Positions 15,018-22,708 of a stretch of DNA of 26,630 bases are shown here, one piece after another. Where the stretch lies: contig JAVBUR010000105.1 in NCBI GenBank assembly GCA_031555145.1, forward strand, positions 1-26,630, written 5' to 3'. Origin of the DNA: JAJDIA01 sp031555145. GTDB taxonomy: Bacteria > Bacteroidota > Bacteroidia > Bacteroidales > Tannerellaceae. Below the pieces are notes generated by a model that ran no database searches, had not been told where the DNA came from, and was given only the letters and a program-made list of their open reading frames with translations. Numbering within the stretch: position 1 is the first letter of the stretch; every line of letters starts with the position of its first letter. A program made the translations under genes and the position numbers.

Positions 15018-16682
15018 ATGAAGACATACTGTCGCTTCCTGTTTTCCCCCCTCCTCATCCTGCTCCTTATGGCTGTCGGAAAAGGACCGGCCTTTACGAT
15101 CTTTATGGTGGGTGATTCCACAATGGCAAACAAAGACCTCACCGGAGGTAACCCCGAACGTGGCTGGGGGCATGTGCTGCCGGGTTTCTTTAGTGAAGAA
15201 GTACGGATAGATAACCATGCCGTCAACGGTCGCAGCACCAAGAGTTTTATCGACGAAGGCCGGTGGGACAAGGTCATTGCGGAAGTCCGGAAGGGCGACT
15301 ACGTCTTTATCCAGTTCGGCCATAACGACGAGAAAGATGATCCGGCTCGGCATACCGAACCGGGTGGCTCGTTCAACGCCAACCTGAAACGGTTTGTGGC
15401 GGAGACACGTGCTAAGGGAGGTATTCCTGTCTTGTTTACCTCTATCGTCCGCCGCCAGTTTGCCGAAGACGGCACGCTGAAGGAAACACATGGAGCCTAT
15501 ATCACCGAAACAAAAAAAGTAGCGACTGAAATGAATGTTCCCCTTATCGATCTCAACAGCCTTACGCACGACTGGGTACAGACATTGGGCGATGGACCAT
15601 CCCGCAATTACTTTATGTGGGTACAACCCCATACCCTTGCCTGTTGCCCGGAGGGGAAACAAGACGATACGCATCTCAACGTTGCCGGTGCCCGTGCCGT
15701 GGCTGCGATGGCGGTTAAGGCATTGTCGGAAACAATCTCCACCTTCTCGTCTTACATCCGCCGTTATGAGTTCGTGGTGGCGAAGGATGGCTCGGGTGAT
15801 TTTTTCACTGTGCAGGATGCTGTTAACGCCGTGCCCGACTATCGGAAGGAAGCGCGCACCCGTATCCTGATTCGTCAGGGCGAATACAAAGAGAAACTGA
15901 TTATTTCCGAAAGCAAGATCAATGTATCCCTGATAGGCGAGGAAGGAACTGTCCTCACCTACAATGATTTCGCCAGCGCGAAGAACATCTTCGGTGAAGA
16001 CAAATCTACTTCCGGTTCGGCTACCTGCTATTTCTATGCAGACAACCTCTATGCTGAAGGGATTACGTTCCGCAACTCGGCCGGCCGTGTCGGGCAGGCG
16101 GTGGCTGTGATGGTGGCAGGCGACCGCACGGTGTTTCGCCGTTGCCGCTTTCTTGGCTTTCAGGATACACTCTATACCTACGGGATGGACAGCCGGCAAT
16201 ATTACGAAGGCTGCCATATCGAGGGAACGGTCGATTTCATCTTCGGTTGGTCGACAGCTGTCTTCAACCGTTGTACCATCCACAGCGTAGGCAACGGCTA
16301 CCTCACAGCACCCGCTACGCCCGAAGGACGCACCTACGGTTACCTCTTTCTCGACTGCAAACTGACAGCCAACCCGGGTGTGGATCATGTCTACCTCGGA
16401 CGCCCATGGCGTAACTACGCCCGCTCCGTCTTTGTACGTTGCCAGATGGACGCCCACATCCTACCCGTCGGTTGGCACAACTGGAACAAGCCCGAAGCCG
16501 AATCCACCATCCTCTTCGCTGAGTACGGAAGTACCGGCTCCGGCGCTGCCCCTGAGTTTCGCGCTGCCTTTTCTCACCAGCTTCCTTCAGCCGCCGGCTT
16601 CACCGTCGAAGAAACCCTTGCCGGTATCGATGGTTGGAACCCGCTCACCGATCCGGAGACGTTGATGTTGGAGAAGAGGTGA
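15018..16682 (+). CDS. Fused SGNH acetylesterase (CE12-like) and CE8 pectin methylesterase
   Basis: The 554-residue secreted protein joins two esterases. Residues about 26-235 form an SGNH hydrolase like rhamnogalacturonan acetylesterase: GDST (Ser34), NHAVNGRST, GHND (Asn103) and DDTHLN (Asp216, His219). Residues about 250-545 form a right-handed beta-helix pectin methylesterase: GQAVAV (Gln360), GFQDTLY (Gln382, Asp383), EGTVDFIFG (Asp406) and YLGRPW (Arg462, Trp464). All catalytic positions are present, so both halves should be active. Its job is to strip acetyl and methyl esters so GH28 can act. The N-terminus is a hydrophobic signal without a usable lipobox. I chose ATG 15018; a GTG at 14973 lies before the -7 box. 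Confidence 0.92.
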   Translation: MKTYCRFLFSPLLILLLMAVGKGPAFTIFMVGDSTMANKDLTGGNPERGWGHVLPGFFSEEVRIDNHAVNGRSTKSFIDEGRWDKVIAEVRKGDYVFIQFGHNDEKDDPARHTEPGGSFNANLKRFVAETRAKGGIPVLFTSIVRRQFAEDGTLKETHGAYITETKKVATEMNVPLIDLNSLTHDWVQTLGDGPSRNYFMWVQPHTLACCPEGKQDDTHLNVAGARAVAAMAVKALSETISTFSSYIRRYEFVVAKDGSGDFFTVQDAVNAVPDYRKEARTRILIRQGEYKEKLIISESKINVSLIGEEGTVLTYNDFASAKNIFGEDKSTSGSATCYFYADNLYAEGITFRNSAGRVGQAVAVMVAGDRTVFRRCRFLGFQDTLYTYGMDSRQYYEGCHIEGTVDFIFGWSTAVFNRCTIHSVGNGYLTAPATPEGRTYGYLFLDCKLTANPGVDHVYLGRPWRNYARSVFVRCQMDAHILPVGWHNWNKPEAESTILFAEYGSTGSGAAPEFRAAFSHQLPSAAGFTVEETLAGIDGWNPLTDPETLMLEKR

Positions 16683-16708
16683 GGATAATGTTTTTCTTAA
16701 TCTTTTTG

Positions 16709-16716
16709 TATCTTTG
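16709..16716 (+). promoter_or_regulatory. -7 box before the hicA remnant
   Basis: TATCTTTG matches TAnnTTTG and ends four bases before the ATG of the hicA fragment at 16721, so the transcript would be nearly leaderless. It may be the surviving promoter of the lost hicAB operon, and could add read-through into the HTCS gene downstream. Confidence 0.45.
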
Positions 16717-16720
16717 GTGC

Positions 16721-16822
16721 ATGAGCAGAAAAGAAAAACTGCTGAAACGGTTGCTAACGCCGCCTGCCAATTTTACCTATGATGAGGCTCAATCCCTCTT
16801 TACACCAAATGGTGGCCATTAA
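16721..16822 (+). pseudogene. Truncated HicA-like toxin fragment
   Basis: The 33-codon frame begins MSRKEKLLKRLLTPPANFTY-Asp-Glu, which resembles the start of HicA mRNA interferases (normally about 60-90 residues). After about residue 22 the likeness ends and the frame soon stops. The part that would carry the catalytic histidine and double-stranded-RNA-binding fold is missing. The next bases instead encode, in another frame, the end of a HicB antitoxin (16782-16904). This looks like a deletion that fused the start of hicA to the end of hicB near 16780-16788. No toxin activity is expected. Identification is by motif memory. Confidence 0.65.
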
Positions 16823-16904
16823 AGCTAAAGAGCAGGGAATAACAGTGAACCGTTTTATCAAGCAGGCCGTAGAGCATGAACTACAGCTTTCAACAGCATA
16901 TTGA
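16782..16904 (+). pseudogene. HicB-like antitoxin C-terminal fragment
   Basis: The 40-codon frame reads MRLNPSLHQMVAIKAKEQG and then ITVNRFIKQAVEHEL before ending at TGA 16902-16904. The pattern R-L-x-P-x-L-H, A-K-E-x-G, N-x-F and A-x-E-x-E-L is the ribbon-helix-helix / HicB C-terminal DNA-binding segment. The N-terminal HicB fold (about 80-100 residues) is absent. It overlaps the hicA fragment in a different frame, as expected for an out-of-frame deletion junction. Whether a 40-residue peptide is still made and binds DNA is unknown. Confidence 0.65.
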
Positions 16905-16958
16905 TGAGCATCTGTACACTTTTCCGGCTTTTGCGATCTTCGTTTCAAGCAAAATTCG

Positions 16959-16966
16959 TATCATTG
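16959..16966 (+). promoter_or_regulatory. Possible -7 box for the HTCS gene
   Basis: TATCATTG matches TAnnTTTG at all but one position and lies 26 nt before the HTCS start codon at 16993. No convincing -33 element is seen. A weak, constitutive regulator promoter would fit. Confidence 0.4.
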
Positions 16967-16992
16967 TGGACCGAATCTGATTCTGAGACCAC

Positions 16993-19900
16993 ATGCGACG
17001 AATGTTATCCGCCATATTACTACTGATAATCGCCTTCACTGTGAATGCACAGTGGAAGTGCGCTTTTACCCATTATTCTTCCGAAGAAGGCCTGTCGCAA
17101 CAGGCCGTGATGAGCATCCTGGAGGATAGCAAGGGATATCTGTGGTTTGCTACCTGGGATGGCATCAACAAGTTTGATGGCTATAGCTTCCGTACCTACA
17201 AGGAAAGCGCCGGGAATGGGGTAGGGCTTACGAACAACCGGGTGGATTATATAGCCGAAGACGCTTACGGCCAGATCTGGGTACGGGCATATGATAACCG
17301 CGTGTTCCGCTTTGATCCTTCTACCGAAAATTTCACACAGGTGCCGGCCGAGGGAAAGGAAAGTAATCTCTCATTTACCGATGTACGTATCCTAAACGAT
17401 CGCCATGTCTGGCTGTTGACTGAGAACGAAGGCGCCGTGCGGGTAACGATCGAAGCCGGCGGTCAACGGCTTCGCACTGATGCCTACTCGATGCAATCAG
17501 GCCTCTTCCCATCCATGCGTATCCTCAATGTTTCGCAAGACCAGGCCGGAAACGAATGGCTGCTCACTAACAATGGGCTGGGAATGATCCTGCGTGACAG
17601 CATTCGCCCATCGGTCTATTTCTCTGATACGCCCTCATCCAAGGGACGTAACAAACAGGCTTTTTTCGCGATGTATGAAGGGGAAGACACACTCTATTTC
17701 GGTTCTGAAGCCGGACGTATCTGGATGTATCGGATAGCGGATCAGAGTTTCCAATTGCTTGAGTTACCGACGGCTTCTGATGTCATTTCCATCCATTCCG
17801 GAGCCGACGATGGCTTGATTGTAGCTACCCGCCGCGATGGCTTCTTTACCTGGCAGCCTGCCTCGGGGCAGTCCGTACATTATACAAAGACATCCAATCC
17901 CCGCCTGCCGGGTAACGAGATACTCAATGTCTATGTGGATCGCGAGCAGGAAGTGTGGTTTAATCTCGCCGATGCAAAGGGCGTGACCCACTTCAATCCT
18001 TATACGAAGACGATCCGGCAGGAGACTCCATCTACCGAAGAAGGTGGAGCCTACCGTGCCCAACCGGCTTTCTTTATCCACGAGGACGTGAATGGATACC
18101 TCTGGGTGCATCCCTTTGACGGCGGGTTCTCGCTCTACGACCGCAAGGAGGGGCGGCTGAAACCCTTCTACAACCAACCCGGGGCGGCCGACTGGCGCTT
18201 CTCCAACAAGGTACACTCCGCCATGTCCGACCGACAGGGTAATCTCTGGATGAGCACGCACTCGAAAGGGCTGGAGAAGATCACTTTCCTGCCCGACCGC
18301 TTCCAACTGCGTGCGCCGGTGCCATTGACCTATGAATCGCTGAGTAACCACGTACGCTCACTGCTTGAAGACAACAAAGGACGGTTGTGGATGGGGTTAC
18401 GGGACGGGATGATACGCGTGTACGACAAAAATGTCTATCTGGGGTATCTTGCTGCCGATGGCAGTATTTCGAAGACAGCTCGCCCGTTTGACGGCGTGGC
18501 CTATAATATCATACAGGATTCCTGTGGCCGTATTTGGATCGCAACAAAGGGGAATGGCCTGATCCGCGCCGAGGAAGTGAACGGGCATTTCCGGCTTACC
18601 ACCTACCTGTCCGACCCGAACAACCTTTATAGCCTGAGCGACAACAATGTCTATTCGCTCCATGAAGACCGTAGTGGGCGCCTTTGGATCGCCACCTTCG
18701 GCGGCGGATTGAATTATCTGGATGAACAGGCTGACGGCAGTGTCCGCTTTATCAACCACCAGAATAACCTCAAGGGTTATCCTATCGACGCCTGCTACCG
18801 TGTCCGCTTTGTAACGTCGGATACGCAGGGGAACATTTGGGTGGGGACCACCTCCGGTGTCGTCGTGTTTGCGATGGACTTTACCTCGCCCGAGGCTATT
18901 CGCTTCCGGCATTACCTGCATATGCCGAACGATCCCGCCAGCCTGAGTAACAACGATGTCTATTGGGTAACGGAGACTTCCGATAAGGAAATATTCCTTG
19001 CTACCTTCGGCGGTGGACTGAATAAACTTCAGTCGGTTAAAGGCGACGATAATGCCTCTTTTACCGCTTATACCATTGCTCAGGGATTGCCCAGCGACGT
19101 ATTGCTCAGTATGCAGGAAGATGCACAAAAGAACCTATGGATCAGTACAGAGAACCGCCTTTTCCGTTTCGATCCGGCAACCGGGCAGGCTGACAGCTAC
19201 AACGATAAGAGCCTTAATATCCAAGCCGGTTTCAGTGAGGGGGCCTCTATTCGCCTCAGCGATGGACGGCTATTGTTCGGTACCAGCAACGGACTTCTTT
19301 CCTTCTCGCCCGGCGAGATGTCCAAGAGCAGCTTCGTTCCTCCAGTGATCTTCACCCGCTTGTTGGTCAATAACGATGAGGTGCGCCCGGGACAAAACCA
19401 TGCGCTTGGACATATCCTCGACGATACGGAGCGGCTTACACTTTCGCATCGCCAGAATACCGTAACCCTACAGTATGCTGCCATCGACATGAATGCTCCG
19501 GAAGATATTCGCTACGCTTATATCCTCGAAGGTTTTGATAAGGAATGGTCGTATGTGGATAAGCAGCGCGTCGTGACCTACACCAACCTGCCGAAGGGCG
19601 AGTATGTGTTCCGCGTCAAATCTACCAACCACGACGGCGTGTGGGTCGACAATGCCCGCGGACTTCCCGTTACTATCCTGCCGTCGTTCTGGGAGACGCC
19701 CTGGGCTTTGTTGTTGTACATCCTTGCCATCCTCGGCATTATTTTTGCGGGTGTATATATCCTTTTTACTATTTACCGGTTGAAGCATGAGGTGACGGTC
19801 GAGCAGCAGATATCGGATATCAAACTCCGCTTTTTTACGAATATATCCCATGAATTCCGTACGCCGCTTACGCTGATCTCCGGTCCGGTGGAACATGTGT

Positions 19901-21447
19901 TGAAGTACTCACCGCTTACGCCCGAAGCCCGCGAACAGCTCCAACTGGTCGAACGCAATACCGACCGTATGCTACGGCTGGTGGATCAGATACTCGACTT
20001 CCGCAAGATACAAAACCGCAAGATGAAACTCAAGGTGCAACGTATCGAACTGGTATCATTCACCCGCCGGATCATGGACAGCTTCGAGTCGCTGGCCGAC
20101 GAACATGAGATTGACTATATCTTCGAACCCGAACAACGTACGCTCTTTATCTGGGCGGATGCCGACCAGTTGGAAAAGATCATCTTCAACCTCCTGTCCA
20201 ACGCGTTCAAATATACGCCGGTGGGCAAGATGATCAAGGTGTTTATCCGCAACGACGAGAAGACTGTTTCCTTCGGCGTGCAGGATCAGGGCATTGGTAT
20301 TGCACCAAATAAAAAGGACACCATATTCGTGCGCTTTGAACAACTGGTGGATAAGAATCTTTTCAACCAGTCGAGTTCCGGTATCGGCCTCTCGCTCGTG
20401 AAGGAATTGGTAGAGATGCACCGGGCGACGATCCAGGTGGACTCCGAACTGGGAACGGGCAGTACCTTCACCGTGGTTTTCACCAAAGGGAAGGATCATT
20501 ATCCGCCTCAGACTGAATTCCTGCTGACTGACTATGCGCTTCCGACAATTACCGATGCCGCTGTACCGCCAGCCCAGTCTCCGGCGCCTGTTCCGGAAAC
20601 ATCCGGCGAAGCAATGGAAGAAACGTCTGCCGACCTGATGTTGTTGGTGGAAGACAACGACGAATTGCGTACCTTCCTCCGTGCCATCTTTGCCGCCTCT
20701 TTCCGTATTATCGAAGCAAAGAACGGGGTGGAAGGCGTCGAGAAAGCCCTTTCGTTTGTGCCCGATATCATTATCAGCGATGTGATGATGCCCGACAAGG
20801 ATGGTATCGAACTCACCCGCGAACTGCGTGCAAACCTCTCCACCAGCCATATCCCCATCATCCTCCTGACGGCTAAGTCGGCGCTTGAAAGCAAGCTCGA
20901 AGGAATGGAATACGGCGCCAACGACTATATCACCAAGCCGTTTAGTTCGACCTACCTCAAAGCGCGTGTCGAAAACCTGCTCATGCAGCACCGCAAAATG
21001 CAGGAACTTTACCGCTCGAACCTGATGAGTACCACCAGCGAGAAACAACAGCAGCCGGAACTGACTACGGACATGTCACCCAACGACCGCAAGTTTATCG
21101 ACCGGCTGGTAGAATTGATGGACACCCATATGGACAACGGCGACCTGGTAGTGGAAGATCTCGTGGCAGAACTAGCCGTCAGCCGTTCCGTCTTCTTTAA
21201 AAAACTGAAAGCGCTCACCGGCCTGGCGCCTATCGAATTTATTCGTGAGATACGTGTCAAACGCGCCGCCGAGTTGATCGAAACCGGCGAATATAATATG
21301 TCGCAGATCTCTTATATGGTGGGTATCAATGATCCACGCTACTTCAGCAAATGCTTCAAGCAGAAGTACGGTATGACACCCACTGAGTACAAAGAACAAA
21401 AAATCCACCCAAATAGTCAGAATATACACACCGGAGAGGCAGAATAA
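16993..21447 (+). CDS. Hybrid two-component system regulator (HTCS)
   Basis: The 1484-residue membrane sensor-regulator senses a pectic oligosaccharide in the periplasm and controls transcription. A signal peptide (about 1-19, ending VNAQ) precedes two-component propeller repeats such as GYLWFATWDGINKFDGYSF and GRLWIATFGGGLNYLDE. A Y_Y_Y domain follows (KGEYVFRVKSTNHDGVW), then a membrane span (about 903-926). The histidine kinase has FFTNISHEFRTPLTLI (His953), the N box LLSNAFKYTP and GIGLSLVKELVEMH. The receiver reads LLVEDNDELR with IISDVMMPDKDG (Asp1263). An AraC-type helix-turn-helix (about 1370-1475) ends YFSKCFKQKYGMTPTEYKEQK. All parts are intact. It probably activates the divergent promoters at 9596-9935. 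Confidence 0.96.
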   Translation: MRRMLSAILLLIIAFTVNAQWKCAFTHYSSEEGLSQQAVMSILEDSKGYLWFATWDGINKFDGYSFRTYKESAGNGVGLTNNRVDYIAEDAYGQIWVRAYDNRVFRFDPSTENFTQVPAEGKESNLSFTDVRILNDRHVWLLTENEGAVRVTIEAGGQRLRTDAYSMQSGLFPSMRILNVSQDQAGNEWLLTNNGLGMILRDSIRPSVYFSDTPSSKGRNKQAFFAMYEGEDTLYFGSEAGRIWMYRIADQSFQLLELPTASDVISIHSGADDGLIVATRRDGFFTWQPASGQSVHYTKTSNPRLPGNEILNVYVDREQEVWFNLADAKGVTHFNPYTKTIRQETPSTEEGGAYRAQPAFFIHEDVNGYLWVHPFDGGFSLYDRKEGRLKPFYNQPGAADWRFSNKVHSAMSDRQGNLWMSTHSKGLEKITFLPDRFQLRAPVPLTYESLSNHVRSLLEDNKGRLWMGLRDGMIRVYDKNVYLGYLAADGSISKTARPFDGVAYNIIQDSCGRIWIATKGNGLIRAEEVNGHFRLTTYLSDPNNLYSLSDNNVYSLHEDRSGRLWIATFGGGLNYLDEQADGSVRFINHQNNLKGYPIDACYRVRFVTSDTQGNIWVGTTSGVVVFAMDFTSPEAIRFRHYLHMPNDPASLSNNDVYWVTETSDKEIFLATFGGGLNKLQSVKGDDNASFTAYTIAQGLPSDVLLSMQEDAQKNLWISTENRLFRFDPATGQADSYNDKSLNIQAGFSEGASIRLSDGRLLFGTSNGLLSFSPGEMSKSSFVPPVIFTRLLVNNDEVRPGQNHALGHILDDTERLTLSHRQNTVTLQYAAIDMNAPEDIRYAYILEGFDKEWSYVDKQRVVTYTNLPKGEYVFRVKSTNHDGVWVDNARGLPVTILPSFWETPWALLLYILAILGIIFAGVYILFTIYRLKHEVTVEQQISDIKLRFFTNISHEFRTPLTLISGPVEHVLKYSPLTPEAREQLQLVERNTDRMLRLVDQILDFRKIQNRKMKLKVQRIELVSFTRRIMDSFESLADEHEIDYIFEPEQRTLFIWADADQLEKIIFNLLSNAFKYTPVGKMIKVFIRNDEKTVSFGVQDQGIGIAPNKKDTIFVRFEQLVDKNLFNQSSSGIGLSLVKELVEMHRATIQVDSELGTGSTFTVVFTKGKDHYPPQTEFLLTDYALPTITDAAVPPAQSPAPVPETSGEAMEETSADLMLLVEDNDELRTFLRAIFAASFRIIEAKNGVEGVEKALSFVPDIIISDVMMPDKDGIELTRELRANLSTSHIPIILLTAKSALESKLEGMEYGANDYITKPFSSTYLKARVENLLMQHRKMQELYRSNLMSTTSEKQQQPELTTDMSPNDRKFIDRLVELMDTHMDNGDLVVEDLVAELAVSRSVFFKKLKALTGLAPIEFIREIRVKRAAELIETGEYNMSQISYMVGINDPRYFSKCFKQKYGMTPTEYKEQKIHPNSQNIHTGEAE

Positions 21448-21450
21448 GGT

Positions 21451-21458
21451 TATTTTTG
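21451..21458 (+). promoter_or_regulatory. -7 box for the DUF4861 gene
   Basis: TATTTTTG matches TAnnTTTG exactly, three bases past the HTCS stop and 23 nt before the ATG at 21482. It would give the last three genes a transcript separate from the regulator. Confidence 0.6.
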
Positions 21459-21481
21459 TATCGTCATCATAATACCATGAT

Positions 21482-22690
21482 ATGAAAATGAACCTTCTGG
21501 CCGCTATGGCCCTACTTGTATCGGTTGCGCTTCACGCCGAAGTACAGACCATCGAAGTGACGGTGGCGAATCCCCATGCGCATGATAAAATGGATGAACC
21601 GGTTGTCGTCGGCCTCCATACGTTGCAACTCCCTTTTGAAGTAGCTTCGGCTACGGTTTGGGACGGCACTGTCGAAATCCCTTCACAACTCGACGACTTT
21701 GATCGCGATAATCGTCCGGACGAACTGGCTTTTGTCATTGACCTGCCGGCAACGTCTACGCGTACATATAAAATTATCCTTTCGTCCGAGCCGACTAACA
21801 AGACTTACCCATCACGTGTCTATGCCGAAATGCTGATGCGTGGGGATAACGGTCAACATCAAAAGATCACCTCGCTTACCGTACCCGGAAACAGCGACAT
21901 CTATAACCTGCTTCATCACCACGGCCCCGCATTCGAATCCGAGTTGGTAGCCTATCGCATCTATTTCGACCTGAAGCAGACCGTCGATATCTACGGCAAG
22001 TTCAACAAAGGATTGGAGATTGAAGCATGCCAGTTTTACCCCACCGACGACCAACTGGCCCGCGGTTTTGGCGACGACGTGCTGCGCGTAAGCGGTAGCG
22101 CCGGGGTAGGTGCACTGAAAGGATGGAACGGACAGAAAGCCACCCACATCGCACCCGTGGAAACACGGACGGAGACTGTTCTGGCTACCGGCCCCGTGCG
22201 CACGGTGACCGACGTGGATGTACGCAACTGGCAGTACCAGGGTAATGTTTTGAATATGAAGATACGCTATATCCTCTATGCCGGACACCGCGACTGCGAG
22301 GTGCAGGTGCGTTTCGACCGTCCGTCGTGGCAGGAAACGTTCGCCATCGGGATCCAGCATATCAAGGAATCGGTATCGCATGCTGACGGCAAAGGCCTCC
22401 TGGCCTGCTGGGGAACGGACTGGCCGGTGAACGATACGGTGAAGTATGCCAAGGAAACGGTCGGCCTCGCCATGTCTCTTCCACAACCAATTGTGAAGCG
22501 TCAGGCTGATGATGGAGCCAACTACCTCTATACTGTCGGCCTCGACGGTGGGACGGCTTTTACCTATTATATCACCTTCACTTCCATGAAGGAAACTTTC
22601 GGCTACAAGACGCCTGAGGCTTGGTTTGCCTTTACGGAGGAGTGGAAGAAGACACTTTTGCAGCCTGTTACTATCCGTATCACGAAATAA
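21482..22690 (+). CDS. DUF4861 family secreted protein
   Basis: The 402-residue protein has a signal peptide (about 1-19, ending LHAE). It then runs as one domain of the DUF4861 type: an N-terminal beta-rich part with VWDGTVEIPSQLDDFDRDNRPDE in sequence, and a central segment LLHHHGPAFESELVAYRIYFD (about 143-163) rich in His, Glu and Tyr. The C-terminal half holds further His and aromatic-rich segments. I know of no settled biochemical role for this family, which I associate with uronic-acid-polymer loci. It is followed after 18 nt by the GH43-GH105 gene. A carbohydrate-active enzyme (lyase, hydrolase or esterase) or a binding protein are all open. Confidence 0.75.
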   Translation: MKMNLLAAMALLVSVALHAEVQTIEVTVANPHAHDKMDEPVVVGLHTLQLPFEVASATVWDGTVEIPSQLDDFDRDNRPDELAFVIDLPATSTRTYKIILSSEPTNKTYPSRVYAEMLMRGDNGQHQKITSLTVPGNSDIYNLLHHHGPAFESELVAYRIYFDLKQTVDIYGKFNKGLEIEACQFYPTDDQLARGFGDDVLRVSGSAGVGALKGWNGQKATHIAPVETRTETVLATGPVRTVTDVDVRNWQYQGNVLNMKIRYILYAGHRDCEVQVRFDRPSWQETFAIGIQHIKESVSHADGKGLLACWGTDWPVNDTVKYAKETVGLAMSLPQPIVKRQADDGANYLYTVGLDGGTAFTYYITFTSMKETFGYKTPEAWFAFTEEWKKTLLQPVTIRITK

Positions 22691-22696
22691 TACTAT

Positions 22697-22704
22697 TATA
22701 TTTG
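22697..22704 (+). promoter_or_regulatory. Possible -7 box abutting the GH43-GH105 start
   Basis: TATATTTG fits TAnnTTTG exactly but ends only four bases before the ATG at 22709, so transcription from it would be leaderless or nearly so. It may be chance in an AT-rich 18-nt gap, with the gene read from the promoter at 21451-21458 instead. Confidence 0.35.
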
Positions 22705-22708
22705 CATT

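Noticed and set aside
14967..16457. Long minus-strand open frame opposite the esterase fusion (and similar ones opposite exuT, kdgK and GH43-GH105)
   Set aside because: These mirror the codon bias of well-supported genes on the other strand, show no domains, and have no start context of their own.
16634..16720. Frame extending the hicA fragment upstream into the esterase gene
   Set aside because: The extra codons overlap the end of the esterase in another frame; the HicA-like sequence begins at ATG 16721.
17000..20000. Repeated sensor segments in the HTCS as a possible DNA repeat
   Set aside because: The similarity is at protein level (beta-propeller blades), not a nucleotide repeat.
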